Source: Dermanyssus gallinae
Taxonomy: Eukaryota; Arthropoda; Arachnida; Mesostigmata; Dermanyssidae
Assembly (NCBI GenBank): GCA_003439945.1
Contig: QVRM01001421.1
Location: 287,501-351,500, forward strand
DNA: 64,000 nt
Reading direction: 5' to 3'
In this document: in pieces, positions 35,300-48,055 of the stretch
How the letters are laid out: each line of letters starts with the position of its first letter
Position numbering within the stretch: position 1 is the first letter of the stretch
Position numbers and translations under genes: made by a program
Notes under the pieces: generated by a model
What the model was told of the DNA's origin: nothing
Seen by the model: only the letters and a program-made list of their open reading frames with translations
Databases searched by the model: none

Positions 35300-38200
35300 A
35301 ATTCTGACCTCAAAGAAAGCATTGATATAGTGGCACTGTATTCCGGGACGACGCCGGTACCTCGCGCACCTCAAATAGAGACACAAGCACACACCCATAC
35401 AGGAAAGTCGTGTTTCTCAAAGCAACCACCTGCTACTACTGTCCATGTGTCATTCGGTTGTTTTCACTGTGAGAACAGCAGTCGCCAGTCTGCCTATCTA
35501 GCTGTCTTGGCGTTAGTTGGGGCATCGTCATTGCCCCTCATTATTATCTTTTCGCGATCACAGAAAATACGACGGCCGTCACCGCCTGAAGGTTCGGGCG
35601 CTCGGAGGCTCGGCGGTGCCAACCAAAAACAACCCAAGCGGGGGGTAAAAGGGCCGTCGCTAGCAGCTGCAGTGGGGCCATACGTGTACGTACCTCCGCC
35701 GGAGTAGCGTTCCCCTCAGACAGCTTTCAAGAGGGGAACAGGGTCTACTGCCCCTTCTACTGCGGCATTTCTTTCGACCACTAGCTTTTTTTCTTTACGC
35801 TCTGACAACCACATTTTCTCGTAGGTCGTCTGCTTCTATTGTGTGGGCTATTGGTTGTATTCTCAGTTTTACAACAAGCACTGTTATCAACATTTCTACC
35901 GCTGCTACTATTCCATTCGACGCTTATTCTGTCTTCTTTTCAATACTTCTGGCAACCACTTCCATCGGAAACGGTATCTATGTAGTCTTATTATTTTGCT
36001 GGAAATTGAGGCTCTCTGTTGTGCTCCCTTTTTACTGTTTTGTTCGAATAGTATTTGTCTGTAGTGTTGGTTGTGTTTCCACCTCATTATATGCTGCTTT
36101 CTACCAGCCTGATGCCCTCCTGCTGCTCCCACTTTCCAGCAATACATCATCGAGCATGGCGGTGCCGGGGTAGACCTGTCACCGTCATGTCGTGAGGCGC
36201 TAATGCCGATGAACCCTTTTGTACGTTAACAAGTGTTGGGCAGAGGAAGGCTGTATGGGGGTGGTCACGTCATCCTCCTAACCTGTCTCGCACATCTCGA
36301 CATGCTTGGCTCCCGAAGCCTTACCTACCATATGCAGATAATTTGGAAGCATCCATGCCTCGTGAATACCTGATGGCGTCTCTATGCTCTCTTATGAACT
36401 ACTTATCTAGGTCGGGCATGACCTGGAGGGTCCAGCCACCACCTTGTAGTGCAGCCTAGTGTTAAACAGATGCAGCCGTTAGAAAGCGTGTCAGATACGA
36501 ACGCGTCATTTTAGACTAGGGGCAGCAACACGAAATATGTCGAACGAACGACAAAGCGGCCAAGACGGTCAGCAACTTAACAGAGATGATGCCAGTGGCG
36601 CCAGTAAAGGCAGGTTTCGGCGGCTAGCAACTGTTGCCGATGCCTGTACACTGCGCCTGTTTGGTCAATAGCCTTGACGATCCAATGAAACTCGATGCAG
36701 TTGTTGCGAACTCAGAGACTGTTATCGGGCCTAGCTACTAAAGCTACCATGAATATAGCCGGCGTGGACCGCATAGGGGCGGACTGAAACGAGAACTACT
36801 CGACGCGCATAATGAAAGCAGGCACGCTGGAGCAAGCCAATGGCAGAAAGAGTGAACAACAGCCACGTAGCCAGGCCTGTGGATTAGGAAAACCAACGGA
36901 CTTAGTTCTGCCGTAAATATGGCAAGCAATGTCTACTAGGAAGAGAGAAGTGCGCTTGAGTGCACATTGCAGAACGCGCTCATTTTTGAGAACGCGGTAT
37001 TTTCACCTATGGAACTGGCTGGGTGCACACCTATACTCTCTAATGAGGAACAACGAACGGATGAGACCGCGGAGGTAGCGTCCAACGGGCCTGTCATTAC
37101 GCAGGGGTCCTGAAGTAATGACGGAGCAGTTGTGGGTACATTGAGGACGCACACAAGGAAGGGAGAAAGGCGTAGGTAGGCAAGCTTTAGAGGGTAGAAT
37201 ATTTAGAAAATGGTGAGTGTCCCACAGTGTCTCTTCTAGATAGATAAAAGCGCGTGAGTGCATGTTCCCTTCTCTTTCTGACCGTTCCCCCTACTGCACG
37301 GGCCGCTGGTGTTGTCGTCCACTGCTCGTGCTACTATGCTCTAGTCGTCTATTTTTGGGCGTCGATTTTCCGCTATCCGATACTATAACAAGATTACTAG
37401 TTTCGTTGCTATTACTATGAATGCCAATACTCGCACTACCAATAGATGCTTTGGTTTTTTGTTCTACTACAAAACAAAAGATCAAAACTAGAAACCAAGG
37501 CAGTACAACCGCTATCACCATCACCACCACATTAGCCCCGTGACCAGGGCAATCGCGGCACTAACGCTACATCACCTGTGCCGCTACCATGTCAGGTCTT
37601 GATCCTTTCTCACAAGTCGTTGAGTCTTTGAGTCGCTTCTACTTTCATTTCCGTTTTGACTTCCTCCGATTCTCTCCGTTGTGCTTCCGCCCGCCTTTTT
37701 TCCCTTTTCCCAACCTTGTTCGTTCTCGTAGTTGCCTACGAACAATGTGGACAAACAGGTTCGACTGTATGTATAGCACGAGTCGGTCGGTCAAGCAGAC
37801 CACACGAAGTACGCAGCCCGAGACAAAAAAGCTACGAGTGAGCTATGCAGCAGCAACATCAGCAACAAGGGCGGCAAGAGGGGCGGCAGTATAACGAGTT
37901 TAGCACTACCTCTACTACAGAAGTGCTTGTGTCAATCAGCCAGTAAGACAGACGTGCCTACGAACCGGGCCGATCGCACTTCCGGCGCTCCGGTGTCTGT
38001 CTTCCATCTTGTCTCTACCTAGATAGGAGTATATACATACCAATATACATGCCTACATCTATGTCTGTACAGATAAACCCATCTCGCTGGCCTTCCATCT
38101 CTTTCTCTTGATGTGCAAAAGGTCGCTTTTGGCATTTCTAAAACGGCAACGCATTGCACAATGCGTTGGGGGGCGGAGGCGGATGGGGAGTGGGGTGACA

Positions 38201-40500
38201 GCCAATGAGCGTCTGAAGAGGGGGCACCCGAAAGGGCAAGCGCCAACGGGGCGGATGAGTGGGGAGTACTCGGAAGGAAAAGCGCCAGGGGAAGAGGGAC
38301 AGATGGGTGCGGATGCGTAGGAAACCACCGCTGGCCAATGACCGCCAGCGGTGGCTGCTCGCCTCCCGGAGGCTAGAGAGGAGAAAAGACAGAGAAACAA
38401 CGACGTCAGCGGCAAGTCGCGTCGTTGTGGTCGTCGAGGTGGGTCGCCAATATATGCCGACGGACGGATGAACGGCAAGCGAACGAACAAACGACCCAGC
38501 CGACCAAACCAACGAGAAAAGACGCAACCAGGAGCCGAGCAGCAATAGGCTGCTTTGGTCGCCGTTGCGGGTGGTAGGTGCAACGGCACGACGAACGCCA
38601 CAGTCAAACGCAATGAACAGTAGGAGCGACGGCGGGTAGCGTCGTAGGTGCGGTGATGAGGTAATGGCATTGTGAAATTTGCATACCCCTCACGGAATGT
38701 GCTCTCTACGACGGCTCGAGACGAGTCGAGACGACACAACGGCGGATATAGTGGGCGATGTGCCCTTCCGCCGGCCGATCTGCATGCATCTCCTGTTGAC
38801 GCCCCCGCCGCCGCGGCCCGACGACTCGAAGGACTTGGTTGGTCGCTCGGTCGGTCGACTTCATTCGATTGGCTCGAGGTGAGGACAGACCGCCAATGAC
38901 GTCAAATATATCATCACCACGCTTCATTGGTCGCCCCGGGTCGCGCTGCTAGGGTTGCGGCCTCGCGGCCTCATCGACGCGGCATCGTTGACATCGCCGT
39001 CGTCGTCTGCTGCTGCTGCTTTACCCCTTCAGGAGGGAGCGGGGGTGGGTTAGCGATTGTCGTGCGACACGCTAAATAGCCGTTACTCGACCCGCTCGCT
39101 CGAGCAACAAAGGCTGCCCCTGCATTCGCCCCCCCCCCCGCCATAGAAGCGCATGGCTTCCGTAATACCACAAGCGGCAGTAGCAACCTCCGTAATACAC
39201 CACAAAAGACCAATAGCAAATTGAGCAGCATCACCAACAGCCACAGCCGCTCCCCCTCATATCGACGAAAGTCTGGCAGAGCTCACATAAACCGGTCCCG
39301 ATGTGGGGGCTGGGCGCGGGTGCAGGGATGACACCGGGTCGACAATGCATGCCGTTCGCTCAATATGATGAAATGTCGGAACAGGGTCGTAAACACGCTG
39401 ATACTTGTACTGTCTGACTACGGCCGCTCATGTCCGCTGGTGGTATTTGGCGTGCTGCAATAACCCGATAGAAAAAAAAAACCCGAACTGGACAGGGCAA
39501 CAGTACCAACATGGCAGCACTCAAGTCTGCCTTGCGCGTAGCATACGTAGCACCACGTATATAGAGTAGCACTGCTCTCAGATCTCAGAGGCCTGTCCCG
39601 TACTCTCGGTGTCAGCCGCACGCGCATACCATAGCCGCTGCGGGAGCGCGGTGGCCGTCATCGCCACGACCGTGAGAGGCTCGGCGACGGAGAGAGGCGG
39701 GCCTGCTTAAGGCCTGGTCGCCTCGTATCGCGCGTAGATTTATTTCTTCTCGCTGACGTCAAACCACCTTAAGGGTCAGCCGCAGCTGAGAGCAGTCAGC
39801 TGCAGATCAGGGCAGCCGCCGTTGCGATGGAGAATATCTACGAAGGACCATTGTTATGATAGACCGCAAGGCCGCATGTAGGCTCATCCATCCAGTGGCG
39901 AAAGTGGTACATGACCGGCAGACATTTAACCGAACGGCCGATCCCCACGCGAGACTGACTGATGGCGGCTTGCCTCCCCTCGCTTGACCCTCAGTTTAGC
40001 AGAGGGTTGTTCTCCGAAGTGTTTCGACAGCGCCCGTGGCTGGTTGAGTGGCTGGCTGGGTGGCCCCTTGGCGCCAACCAAACTGACTTCTGTGCCTCTT
40101 GTAGCGAGTAGCCCCTCATCAAAACGCGCCGACCCTCGGCCCGCCGTGACCGCTACAAGACAGCGCGATGCTATATATAGCGCTCATAGCTGCTTCTCCG
40201 GTTCGGCAAGTGACCCGGTGATGTTCGCGCCAGCTCTCGTCGTACGTAAGATAGCATACCTGTATGTATGCTATTTGTGCGCTTTCCTTCAGAGACGAGA
40301 ACGACAGAGGTAGTGTAGCGTACGAAAAGCGAACAAGAGGAAGGAGAGAACAAATTACCAGTTAGCGTGTAGCAAAATGATATGCGAAAGACATAAGATA
40401 GCTTACGGGTAGAAGGAAAGAGGTTCCACAGGAGGAGACAAATCAAACGCACACGTTAAATGTTCAGGTGCACTAGAACACTGATTCGCTCACTCGGTAT
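35300..40500. promoter_or_regulatory. CpG/G+C-rich, apparently repeat-poor region; candidate regulatory or 5' gene region
   Basis: Base composition shifts clearly to G+C-rich with frequent CpG, strongest at 37.9-40.3 kb, and no transposon was recognised. Two perfect CRE palindromes TGACGTCA occur, at 38897-38904 (overlapping CCAAT at 38893-38897) and 39754-39761. A TATA-like 'ctatatatag' lies at about 40171. Long ORFs on both strands (38059-38739 minus, 35841-36173 plus) look compositional, and no start codon with matching splice sites could be supported. The regulatory role is inferred from composition and sites only. Confidence 0.35.
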
Positions 40501-41008
40501 GACGAACACATCACTAAGGCACTGCGAAGAACACATCACTAAGGCACTAGGAGTTATTTTTAGTCTGATTTCATACTGAGATGCCGCAATGTAATATTAA
40601 AGTTTTACGTATACGCAATAACCTCGCGTCAAAAATCTGATGACCTTATCCGCTCATGGAAAAACTTGCGCGTGCAGAAAAAAAGGATGTGCGGACACTC
40701 CGTTAGTGAAGTGCGCAAACGTGAGTTTTTCCTGAACAACGGCGAGCTGTCATTCGCTGCACTCGACCTGATACTGCGTTTCTTCTGGCGGCCAGGCGGT
40801 CACAAAGACGTACTTGAAGGGTGCGGGTCAGCTAGACGTATACTTCAGGGTACAAATCTACAGGCATTCTCTCTAATTCTCTCTGTAGCACTCGAAGTCA
40901 GATGCTTACACGTAACTGAAGAAAGGATTAGTACGCATGAGCTAAGCAAGATAACAATCAATATTACTAAAATCGGGGAAAAGCAAATGTCTCACACAGG
41001 TATACTCG

Positions 41009-41051
<43 letters not shown>

Positions 41052-42226
41052 GTTGTCAGGCATTCTTATGTTTTGCTTATGTTTATAGCGCATATATGAC
41101 ACATCATTGATGTGGTCATTAAGATGTCAGGATGAATAGAAACAATTCTCAGTCAGTTTGTATAGCACATACTTCAACAAAGCTAGCCGTAGTAGAAGCC
41201 GTCGCATTGACGGCCGTAAAAAACAATCCAGTTTTGCCAGGCCAACGATGTAGTATTGTAAACATTTTCCTGTCAGGTATCTATCTGTCTGTGTGGAAAA
41301 CGCTTTGCGTACAACCGCCGTGCGGTCCCCGCCTTATCGTCCGCTTTACCATGCATTAAATGCATGTACATAAGCTTTCTCGGCATTTGTAAACCGATCC
41401 ATCACGATACACGTGGTAGAAACGTCTGCATTTTGACATGGAACGTTAATCGAACATAGGTCACTGCACACCACTCATATCGACCTCTCTGATCCTCACA
41501 GCCACGCAAGAGGCCGTCCCATAGAACGACCAAAGGCTGGACGCTTCTTACCTGCTCTCGCCTCATGGCGGTTCCACTAACGATAACGCTGGTGTTTTTC
41601 GAATTTCGTTTTCTTTGAATGGCTGACGGTCATTCGTTCAAAAAAAAAGTTCGAGCAAGATTTGGACTAAAATTAATGCTTTACTGAGCTTCTACAGGTT
41701 TGACGAGTGACTTTAGTTAACAAAGCGGGAGAATCGGCCTTCGGAAGTTACTTTGCAACCACAAAAGTCAGCTCAACCAATTTGGTACCAAAATTATTCA
41801 CTTAAAATGTGCATTCGTCTGAACGTATTGGTTGTGCACGCGAGTAAAAAACTTCGAAAACCTGAGCGTAAAAGTTCGAACATGGAAAAGTATAATAATA
41901 ATATAATTTTCCGAACTCTTCATAATAACACAAAAGTTCCTGCTCCAGCTAAGTCTAAGTTTATCTCAGGCTAGTGTAGAATGTTCTCCCGAATTGGTCG
42001 GTATGCTTGGTTTTTCAATTGAGTAATGCGCTTTTTCACAATCGTGCATTATGTTAACTTATGTCGGGGCAGCCACACTAAAATCACAACTCACAAATAT
42101 ATTTAATCTTACTCCTATACGAAACAATTCCGTTCCCCCTTTTCAATGACAAAATTATTTTCTCATCAAGTACCCCTTAGTTTGGGGCAAGATTTTACGG
42201 ACACCCTATATATATATATTTATATC
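40501..42226. other. No recognised gene; (TA)n at 41011-41051
   Basis: A 20-bp direct repeat ('gaacacatcactaaggcact') lies near 40504-40549. The plus frame 40666-41088 has no motif and ends in translated TA repeats. Confidence 0.3.
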
Positions 42227-42436
42227 ATCAAATTCGCTTACTCGATTAGCATGCGACGATTGTTAAGCGTGTACTATATAGGCTACATATAAAGTAAGTA
42301 TCTGAACTAAACATATATATAAATAAATATATATATGTATATATATATACGTTTAGTTCAGATACTTATTTTATATGTAGCCTATATAGTACACGCTTAA
42401 CAATCGTCGCATGCTAATCGAGTGAGCCAATTTGAT
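42227..42436. repeat. Foldback element: 86-bp inverted repeat, 38-bp TA-rich loop
   Basis: The left arm 42227-42312 and right arm 42351-42436 are reverse complements at 83 of 86 positions, both running from ATCAAATT to GAACTAAAC at the loop. The loop is almost pure TA and can extend the stem. There is no coding potential and no obvious target-site duplication. It could be a MITE-like foldback transposon or a locally formed palindrome. Confidence 0.95.
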
Positions 42437-42510
42437 TTTTACAGGTCACAGGGTTATTACCACATTAATGACGCCATATTGTCCTTGAGAGGCCCAGCTC
42501 CGACATGAGA

Positions 42511-42576
42511 TACGTGACAGGTCTTCCGTCTAGCGCTTCCCCAACTGAGCTATTTCGGACACTACGTGACAGGTCT
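42511..42576 (-). mobile_element. tRNA-Phe 5'-half-like insert between 14-bp direct repeats
   Basis: The 38-bp segment 42525-42562, read on the minus strand, contains 'TCCGAAATAGCTCAGTTGGG' and 'GCGCTAGACGGA'. This matches the acceptor, D-arm and 5' anticodon-stem half of eukaryotic tRNA-Phe with few differences. Similarity stops in the anticodon loop. The flanks 42511-42524 and 42563-42576 are identical (TACGTGACAGGTCT), as expected for a target-site duplication. It is not a functional tRNA gene because there is no T arm or B box. Confidence 0.65.
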
Positions 42577-43982
42577 ACGTAACAGATTCTGGCTAACTGC
42601 TAATGTGTAGCTTCGCAGTAAACTTTCGTTTTTGTTTATCGTCGACAGATTGCCGAGGGAGAGGAGAAGCACGCCATACTTAAAGTAATAAACGCAAAAC
42701 AGACGAAAACCTGAACTACCAACACGCAGGCGTATTTTGGTGCCCGAGAAGGCGGTCAAAACAGGGGACAAAATCGAAGAGTCTTTTAGGAGAATTTATT
42801 GGCTAGCGACAATGCATTGCGAAATATTCCCAATGCAACGTCAAGTTTCAGCAATTACTCAAATCGTGTGTGCCACATTGTAGCAACGCTTATGCGATAG
42901 CATACTCGTATATGTTTACACGTTGCTCTCGATACAGTGTCCATCCAGACGTATATGGCCATATGCATAGGTCTTATAGTGCTCGGTGGCGTGAGAACAC
43001 CTGGGACGATCTGTGCGCCCATAGTCTCCAGGCAGACATGTTTGACCTTAGGTTCCTGAATCCACAAAGGCTATTGCATTTTGAATTATTGAATTTTTAA
43101 AGAGGTGTCCATTTTCGAAGACTACCTGTGTGCTAACGACTTTGGGTATTCGCTCCCGCTAGCGATCGTAGAGCTGGAATCCACTTAACAGTGGGTTGTA
43201 CAGAGAGAGAGAGAGAGAGCGAGCCTGACTGAGAGAAACTCAGTAAGCCTTAGTTATTTGGACGAAATGGTCAGAGTAACCATATTGACGGTGGACCAAT
43301 CAATACTACGCAAGCAGTTTGACTAAATATTCTACATTCTGCGCAAAATCTACGGCACTGAAGCCTGCATATGAAGAAAGTTCGTATCCATCATCGATTC
43401 GTCCAATTATAGGTTAGGCGCCCCTGCTGAGTCAATTAAGAACATCCTCGTAAAGCAAGCACACAAAGCTAACGAAATTAAGAGACATTGACGAGATAAG
43501 TTTGCAATGCGCATGTGTTGCAAGTGTGTAATAAGAGTATTGTGAAAACATGTCCTTGAGTAATTTTAATCGTATCGTCTTCTTAGTATGAGGAAGGCAC
43601 TCATTGGTGATAGTACTAGCATATTCGCAGTTCAATTAACGCAGTTCTATAGCAGCGTTTCGGTAGTAGCGTTACGAATAGTAGCGGGAAGTTAGCGTTA
43701 CGGTAGACAACATGATGTTATTCTGCATCCCGCATATGATAGTGAATTAATACAAATAAGTAATAATAGTACCATGGTTGTAAATATGAACTTATCAAGC
43801 TCATCAGTACAGAAACCTTGTGTCTGACATCTACAAATGACACATATTTTTGCACAGCCCTGCAGGTTTCCTTGGTGATCTTGGTGTGCATTATTAAATA
43901 TAATACTCTGTTCAACTGTTAAGACGTATATTTCGATAAATTTGTGTGGTCAAGCAAGAGCTATATATTTATATATATATAT
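42577..43982. other. No recognised gene; (GA)n at 43201-43221
   Basis: A+T-rich DNA with short motif-less frames on both strands. Confidence 0.3.
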
Positions 43983-44141
43983 TTTTTAGATTTTCCGTAA
44001 GGCTAAAGCCTGTGTACGATTTTTTCATGTCATGGCTAATTTTTAATCCACTCCGGCATTTACCTTGTTTAAATTGGAAACTATGCAACCCAGTCCTCCC
44101 GAATGCAAGGTAAGGGCTTTTGCCACTAAGCCATCTTGCTT
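43983..44141 (-). repeat. SINE-B copy 3, internal deletion of the B box
   Basis: It has the same body and head as the 33.35 and 18.98 kb copies, in reverse, but about 35 bp containing the B box and neighbouring sequence are missing between 'ctatgcaa' and 'cccagtcctcc'. The A-box side ('ccactaagccatcttgct') remains. TA-rich DNA abuts its 3' end at the left and follows its 5' end. Confidence 0.85.
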
Positions 44142-44521
44142 GTAAAGCATTATATATATATATTATTATGCTAATTTTTAGCTGCGACTCTTGCGATAAT
44201 GTGTTGATTTAGTCGTTTCAATATACAGGTAGCGCTGAAAAATATGCCTGGATAAACCCTTTCAATTTATATTACAATCTTCTCATCAGCTTGAATCGGC
44301 ACATCAGAACTATTAGCATGCATTCCTCACAATGTATGCGAGTCAGCACCGGCTGTTCAGAGCGCGGTGTAATATTTATAATAACGCGGTGTAATACGCG
44401 GTATAATACCCCCCCCCCCTAGTTTTTGTAAGCCAATAATGCCCAAAATACTACTAACTGGTAAAACCTTCGACTCAGGGCATCTAGAAGCAGTGCTCAT
44501 CTTTTATATGCGAGTCGCCCA

Positions 44522-44606
<85 letters not shown>

Positions 44607-45319
44607 AGGAATTTGTTTTTCTCAATATGCAAAAGCTTGATCTCATTTCCAACCACCGGCAAGACATTGAATAGAACCTCTCATACTAGTCTGTCAGGAG
44701 CATGGGAACATCTCACTCAGTCGGTTCTGTAGAATTATCGTTTTACAGTCTTAAAGCACAATGAGTCTTACTTCTAGGCTTTCTAAACAGCCTTCGGGCA
44801 TTACCGATCTCCCCGTAACGAAATGCAAAAGTCGTCCGTACTGTCTTAGTTATGTCCGCTGTGTGTATCGTTTACATGTAATGAGCAGGGAGACAAAGAT
44901 ACGGAGTGACTAGAGTTAACAAAATCCAACGGTTTGCCACGGCATCATATAACGTTACTGTCAGCCTCCAAGCCTAAACGTCACGATTGCTAGAGCCACC
45001 CTGTGTACCAAGGACAGTGCCACCCGCACCTGTACGCTGAAATAACTCGATCAGCAGCTGACGAAGAGCGGATTTCATAAAGGTCTTGGCGCAGTCAATA
45101 GAGAGACTGAATACAGATCAATTCTGAGTTGGGCCACAGTTCGATTGTTTTCGACGACATAATGTCGATTGTATTCTTTCCTCCCGCCCCGCCTATTCAT
45201 AGCAGAGTCTTATATAGATTCTTTTTCTACTCAAAGTGGTCGCGCATGCACCTGCCGAATTGTACTGACAATGAAGCTCTTATTCTAGCTTGGCGCAAAA
45301 GGCCGAAAACTTAACTATA
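44142..45319. other. No recognised gene; long (TA)n at 44526-44604
   Basis: A C homopolymer lies at about 44409-44419. The rest is unrecognised. Confidence 0.3.
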
Positions 45320-45455
45320 CGCGAGCTAGCAGGCTCGAAGGAAACACGGACGTGATTCCTCTGCCATTACCTTCACTACGCTTTTCATCGTCCTCTTCAG
45401 TAGATGCCGGGTGGCATGGATGTCAGGGCTTAACTTAAGACCGCCTACCGCTTTG

Positions 45456-45458
<3 letters not shown>
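45320..45458 (+). mobile_element. RLE-family 3' UTR fragment ending at (TA)n
   Basis: It aligns with the 3' UTR of the 29.5 kb RLE copy (minus strand there). Shared blocks include 'ttcatcgtcctcttcag' against 'ttcattgtcctctccag' and the terminal 'aagaccgcctaccgct'. No coding part remains. The fragment stops at 'tttgtct', and the (TA)n array begins within a few bases. Confidence 0.7.
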
Positions 45459-45497
<39 letters not shown>

Positions 45498-45498
45498 G

Positions 45499-45581
<83 letters not shown>

Positions 45582-45606
45582 GTATATATATATATATATC
45601 TATATT
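45459..45606. repeat. Long (TA)n array with CATATG interruptions
   Basis: About 145 bp of TA repeats with symmetrical CATATG steps, abutting the RLE 3' fragment. ORFs rich in Tyr-Ile here are artefacts. Confidence 0.97.
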
Positions 45607-47924
45607 GTAGACCGCCAGTGGGGTCGTATCTGGGTTGTATCTGTCTCGCCAAATATCGGGAACATCGACAGCAGCCAACATTGACATTGCGTCTGGTCTT
45701 AAAGTGACCGGCGACGATATATGATCATGTTTAGTCCTGAACGACCGAGGCTCACCATTGCACCAACTTCCAGACCGGGCGGAATGTACGTTACAACGAC
45801 GATGTCACTTTTCCCACCAGCGGAGAGCATCACACGCCACTCGTTTTTTTGTTTGTTTTCACGCAATGGATCGGTGGCAAGATCGTAGGGTCATGGACGG
45901 GTGGTTTTAGTGTTCGCTCGATATGTATGCCTTCATAATACATATATTCCTCTTTCTTTCGATAGCGACTAGACGAGCAGGATTAGCGGGCATCTTGAGA
46001 TATCCAAGGTTTGCCCAACTGTCCTATGTGGATACTTTATAAAATGATATAGAACATATAGATAGATACCTTACCCACAGATCTTTGTTGACGTTCCGCG
46101 CGTAATACTAGAAAAAGTCCTGCTTAAATTGGCAACCCTGCCTTTGGTCTTAGAGCTAGGATGACATGAGCTAGCAAATGACAAGAACCCTGATGGCTTG
46201 ACTATCCCGTCCCGGTCGCACGGTAAATATATATCTTATAAAAAGTACGATAACCCACATTCCGCCGATCTCCTACCTGCGTCATAAACCCATCATTGCA
46301 GACTGGGTGGCAAAACATGGTAAACTCATAGGGAAAGCATGATTTGCTATTGTAGATAGAACTGTCTATTCTTTCTCCTATACCTCATGATTACTCTTGG
46401 CTCTATTAGTTACATCACACATCATACAAAGGTTATTCGAGTACACATAAAAAGCATAGAAACTGTAACGGAGGATCAGCCTGAAGAAGAGTATTTGAAT
46501 CAATTTAATTCCTTATCGTCTGTAAAAGTAACGCCAGCCACGCCACGATGAAATCGACATTGGGACCATTGCAGTAGACCACGTGTTCCTTCCGCGCACT
46601 TGCATTAATATTAATATTTCTATTATTATTATTCGTCTGACTGTTGAGTGAAATGGCAATTCTCTAGATTCGCACATCTTGGAGCTTGTGTTTGCACAGC
46701 TTGCAGCTACTGTTTGGACCGACGAACGGTACGAATCGTTATTGATAAAATATATAAACGAAATATATAAACGGATAGAATATATAAACACGTGGCTAGT
46801 AAGCGTGTGGAGCCTGGATCGAGGTATGCGAGTTATGTTGCCACCCTTTGTGACGATGATAGCGAAATTCCGCAAATAAGCTGTCTGTTACTAGACAACT
46901 AAATTAGCATCAGCCACTCAAATCATTTGGCAGTCTAACTCTCTAAAGTGCCAAAGCAAAAGGACGCGCGTGTCGTCGGTTGTTGTTGTTGGTGTTGTTG
47001 TTGTTGTTGTTGTTGGTGTTGTTGTTGCTATTGCTGTTGTTGTTGTTGATGATGCCGTAGTTATCTTACGACACAGCCGCGTCTCTAATCATGTACAGCC
47101 CCCTATTTCGTGCTGGACAATAACTACCTTGCTAACCCCGTTTCTGCTTGCCGACCCCCGTTCTCCCCGAAGTTCCCTTGTACGTTGGTCAATAGTTAAA
47201 CGAAACTATGAGTACTTGCAGCAAGCAATTTAGTTGAGAGTCTATTGCCGAAATGACTCCGTCGAGGATGAACACGACGACGGGAATGACATAATGGTGC
47301 CTGGCGGAGAAAATCCACACTGGACGAAGAGTGGGCAGGCGGTGGATGAACAACTCTGTTAGCAGCAGCTCTCTCTTTCTCCCTCTGCCTGTCTGTGTGA
47401 ATTTGTCAACTTCGAAACTTGACACGTTCCTGGCGTATACCACCGTACGCTGGCATACAAACGCACTGACCATCGCTATCCATTGACTACAGTTTCAACA
47501 CTGGTTCGTTGCGGCGAACGAAGCCGCTGGGGGATAGAGCCAGGAATTTCCTTCATTCATCGTCGGGTCGACTCGACGGGCCCCTCGACGCCTCGGGGGG
47601 CCCGGGCTCGAGGCTACGGCGTCGAGACTCTCTGCACAAAAGCGCAGTATGGACGAGGAACACGACTCAGAAGAGGCAGGCGAAGCGTTCGGTCCGCGGA
47701 CGGACGTCCGGACGGACATACGGACCAACCAAGCCAGAGAGACGACAGACTCGCGATACTCTATGCACGCATGCATGCGCACCACAGTCGCGATTGAGAC
47801 AACGGCCAGAACAGCGGCACAAAGTGACGAGAATTGCTATAATAACTTCCACAACTGTTACTACTACTACTACTACTACGACTTCTACAGCCCCATTACG
47901 ACATTATTAGATCCGTTGGTGGTG
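45607..47924. other. No recognised gene; GTT triplet tract at 46977-47050
   Basis: A (GTT)n-rich tract gives a poly-Val frame on the plus strand, which is artefactual. The sequence becomes G+C-rich from about 47.5 kb. No motif was recognised. Confidence 0.3.
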
Positions 47925-48055
47925 CTGCTGCTGGCGGCGGCACGTTCCTGGCGCTTGCGAACTCAACGAAACCCTTGTCAACGGAACATCGGAGAGTCGG
48001 CGGCAATCCATTGTTGCTAAATGAAGGCACATAGGTCGCGGAAGGGCGGGCCGGC
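47925..48055 (-). repeat. Unclassified interspersed repeat, copy 1
   Basis: It shares 'aaacccttgt-aacgg-ac', 'ccattgtt-ctaaat-aaggcaca' and a following G+C-rich block with 50455-50615, in the same orientation. On the minus strand both read a short phrase (VDKGFV / VHKGFV), so it may be a decayed retroelement end. It is flanked by ACT/TAC triplet tracts (47860-47880, 48217-48253). Confidence 0.55.

Noticed and set aside
38059..38739. 226-codon minus ORF, the longest outside the RLE element
   Set aside because: It lies in G+C-rich DNA with simultaneous long frames on both strands, is Arg/Ser/Pro-rich, and shows no motif.
45411..45707. Long Tyr-Ile repeat ORFs (also at 8.2, 25.2, 44.5 and 53.7 kb)
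   Set aside because: They are translations of (TA)n arrays, open by chance on both strands.
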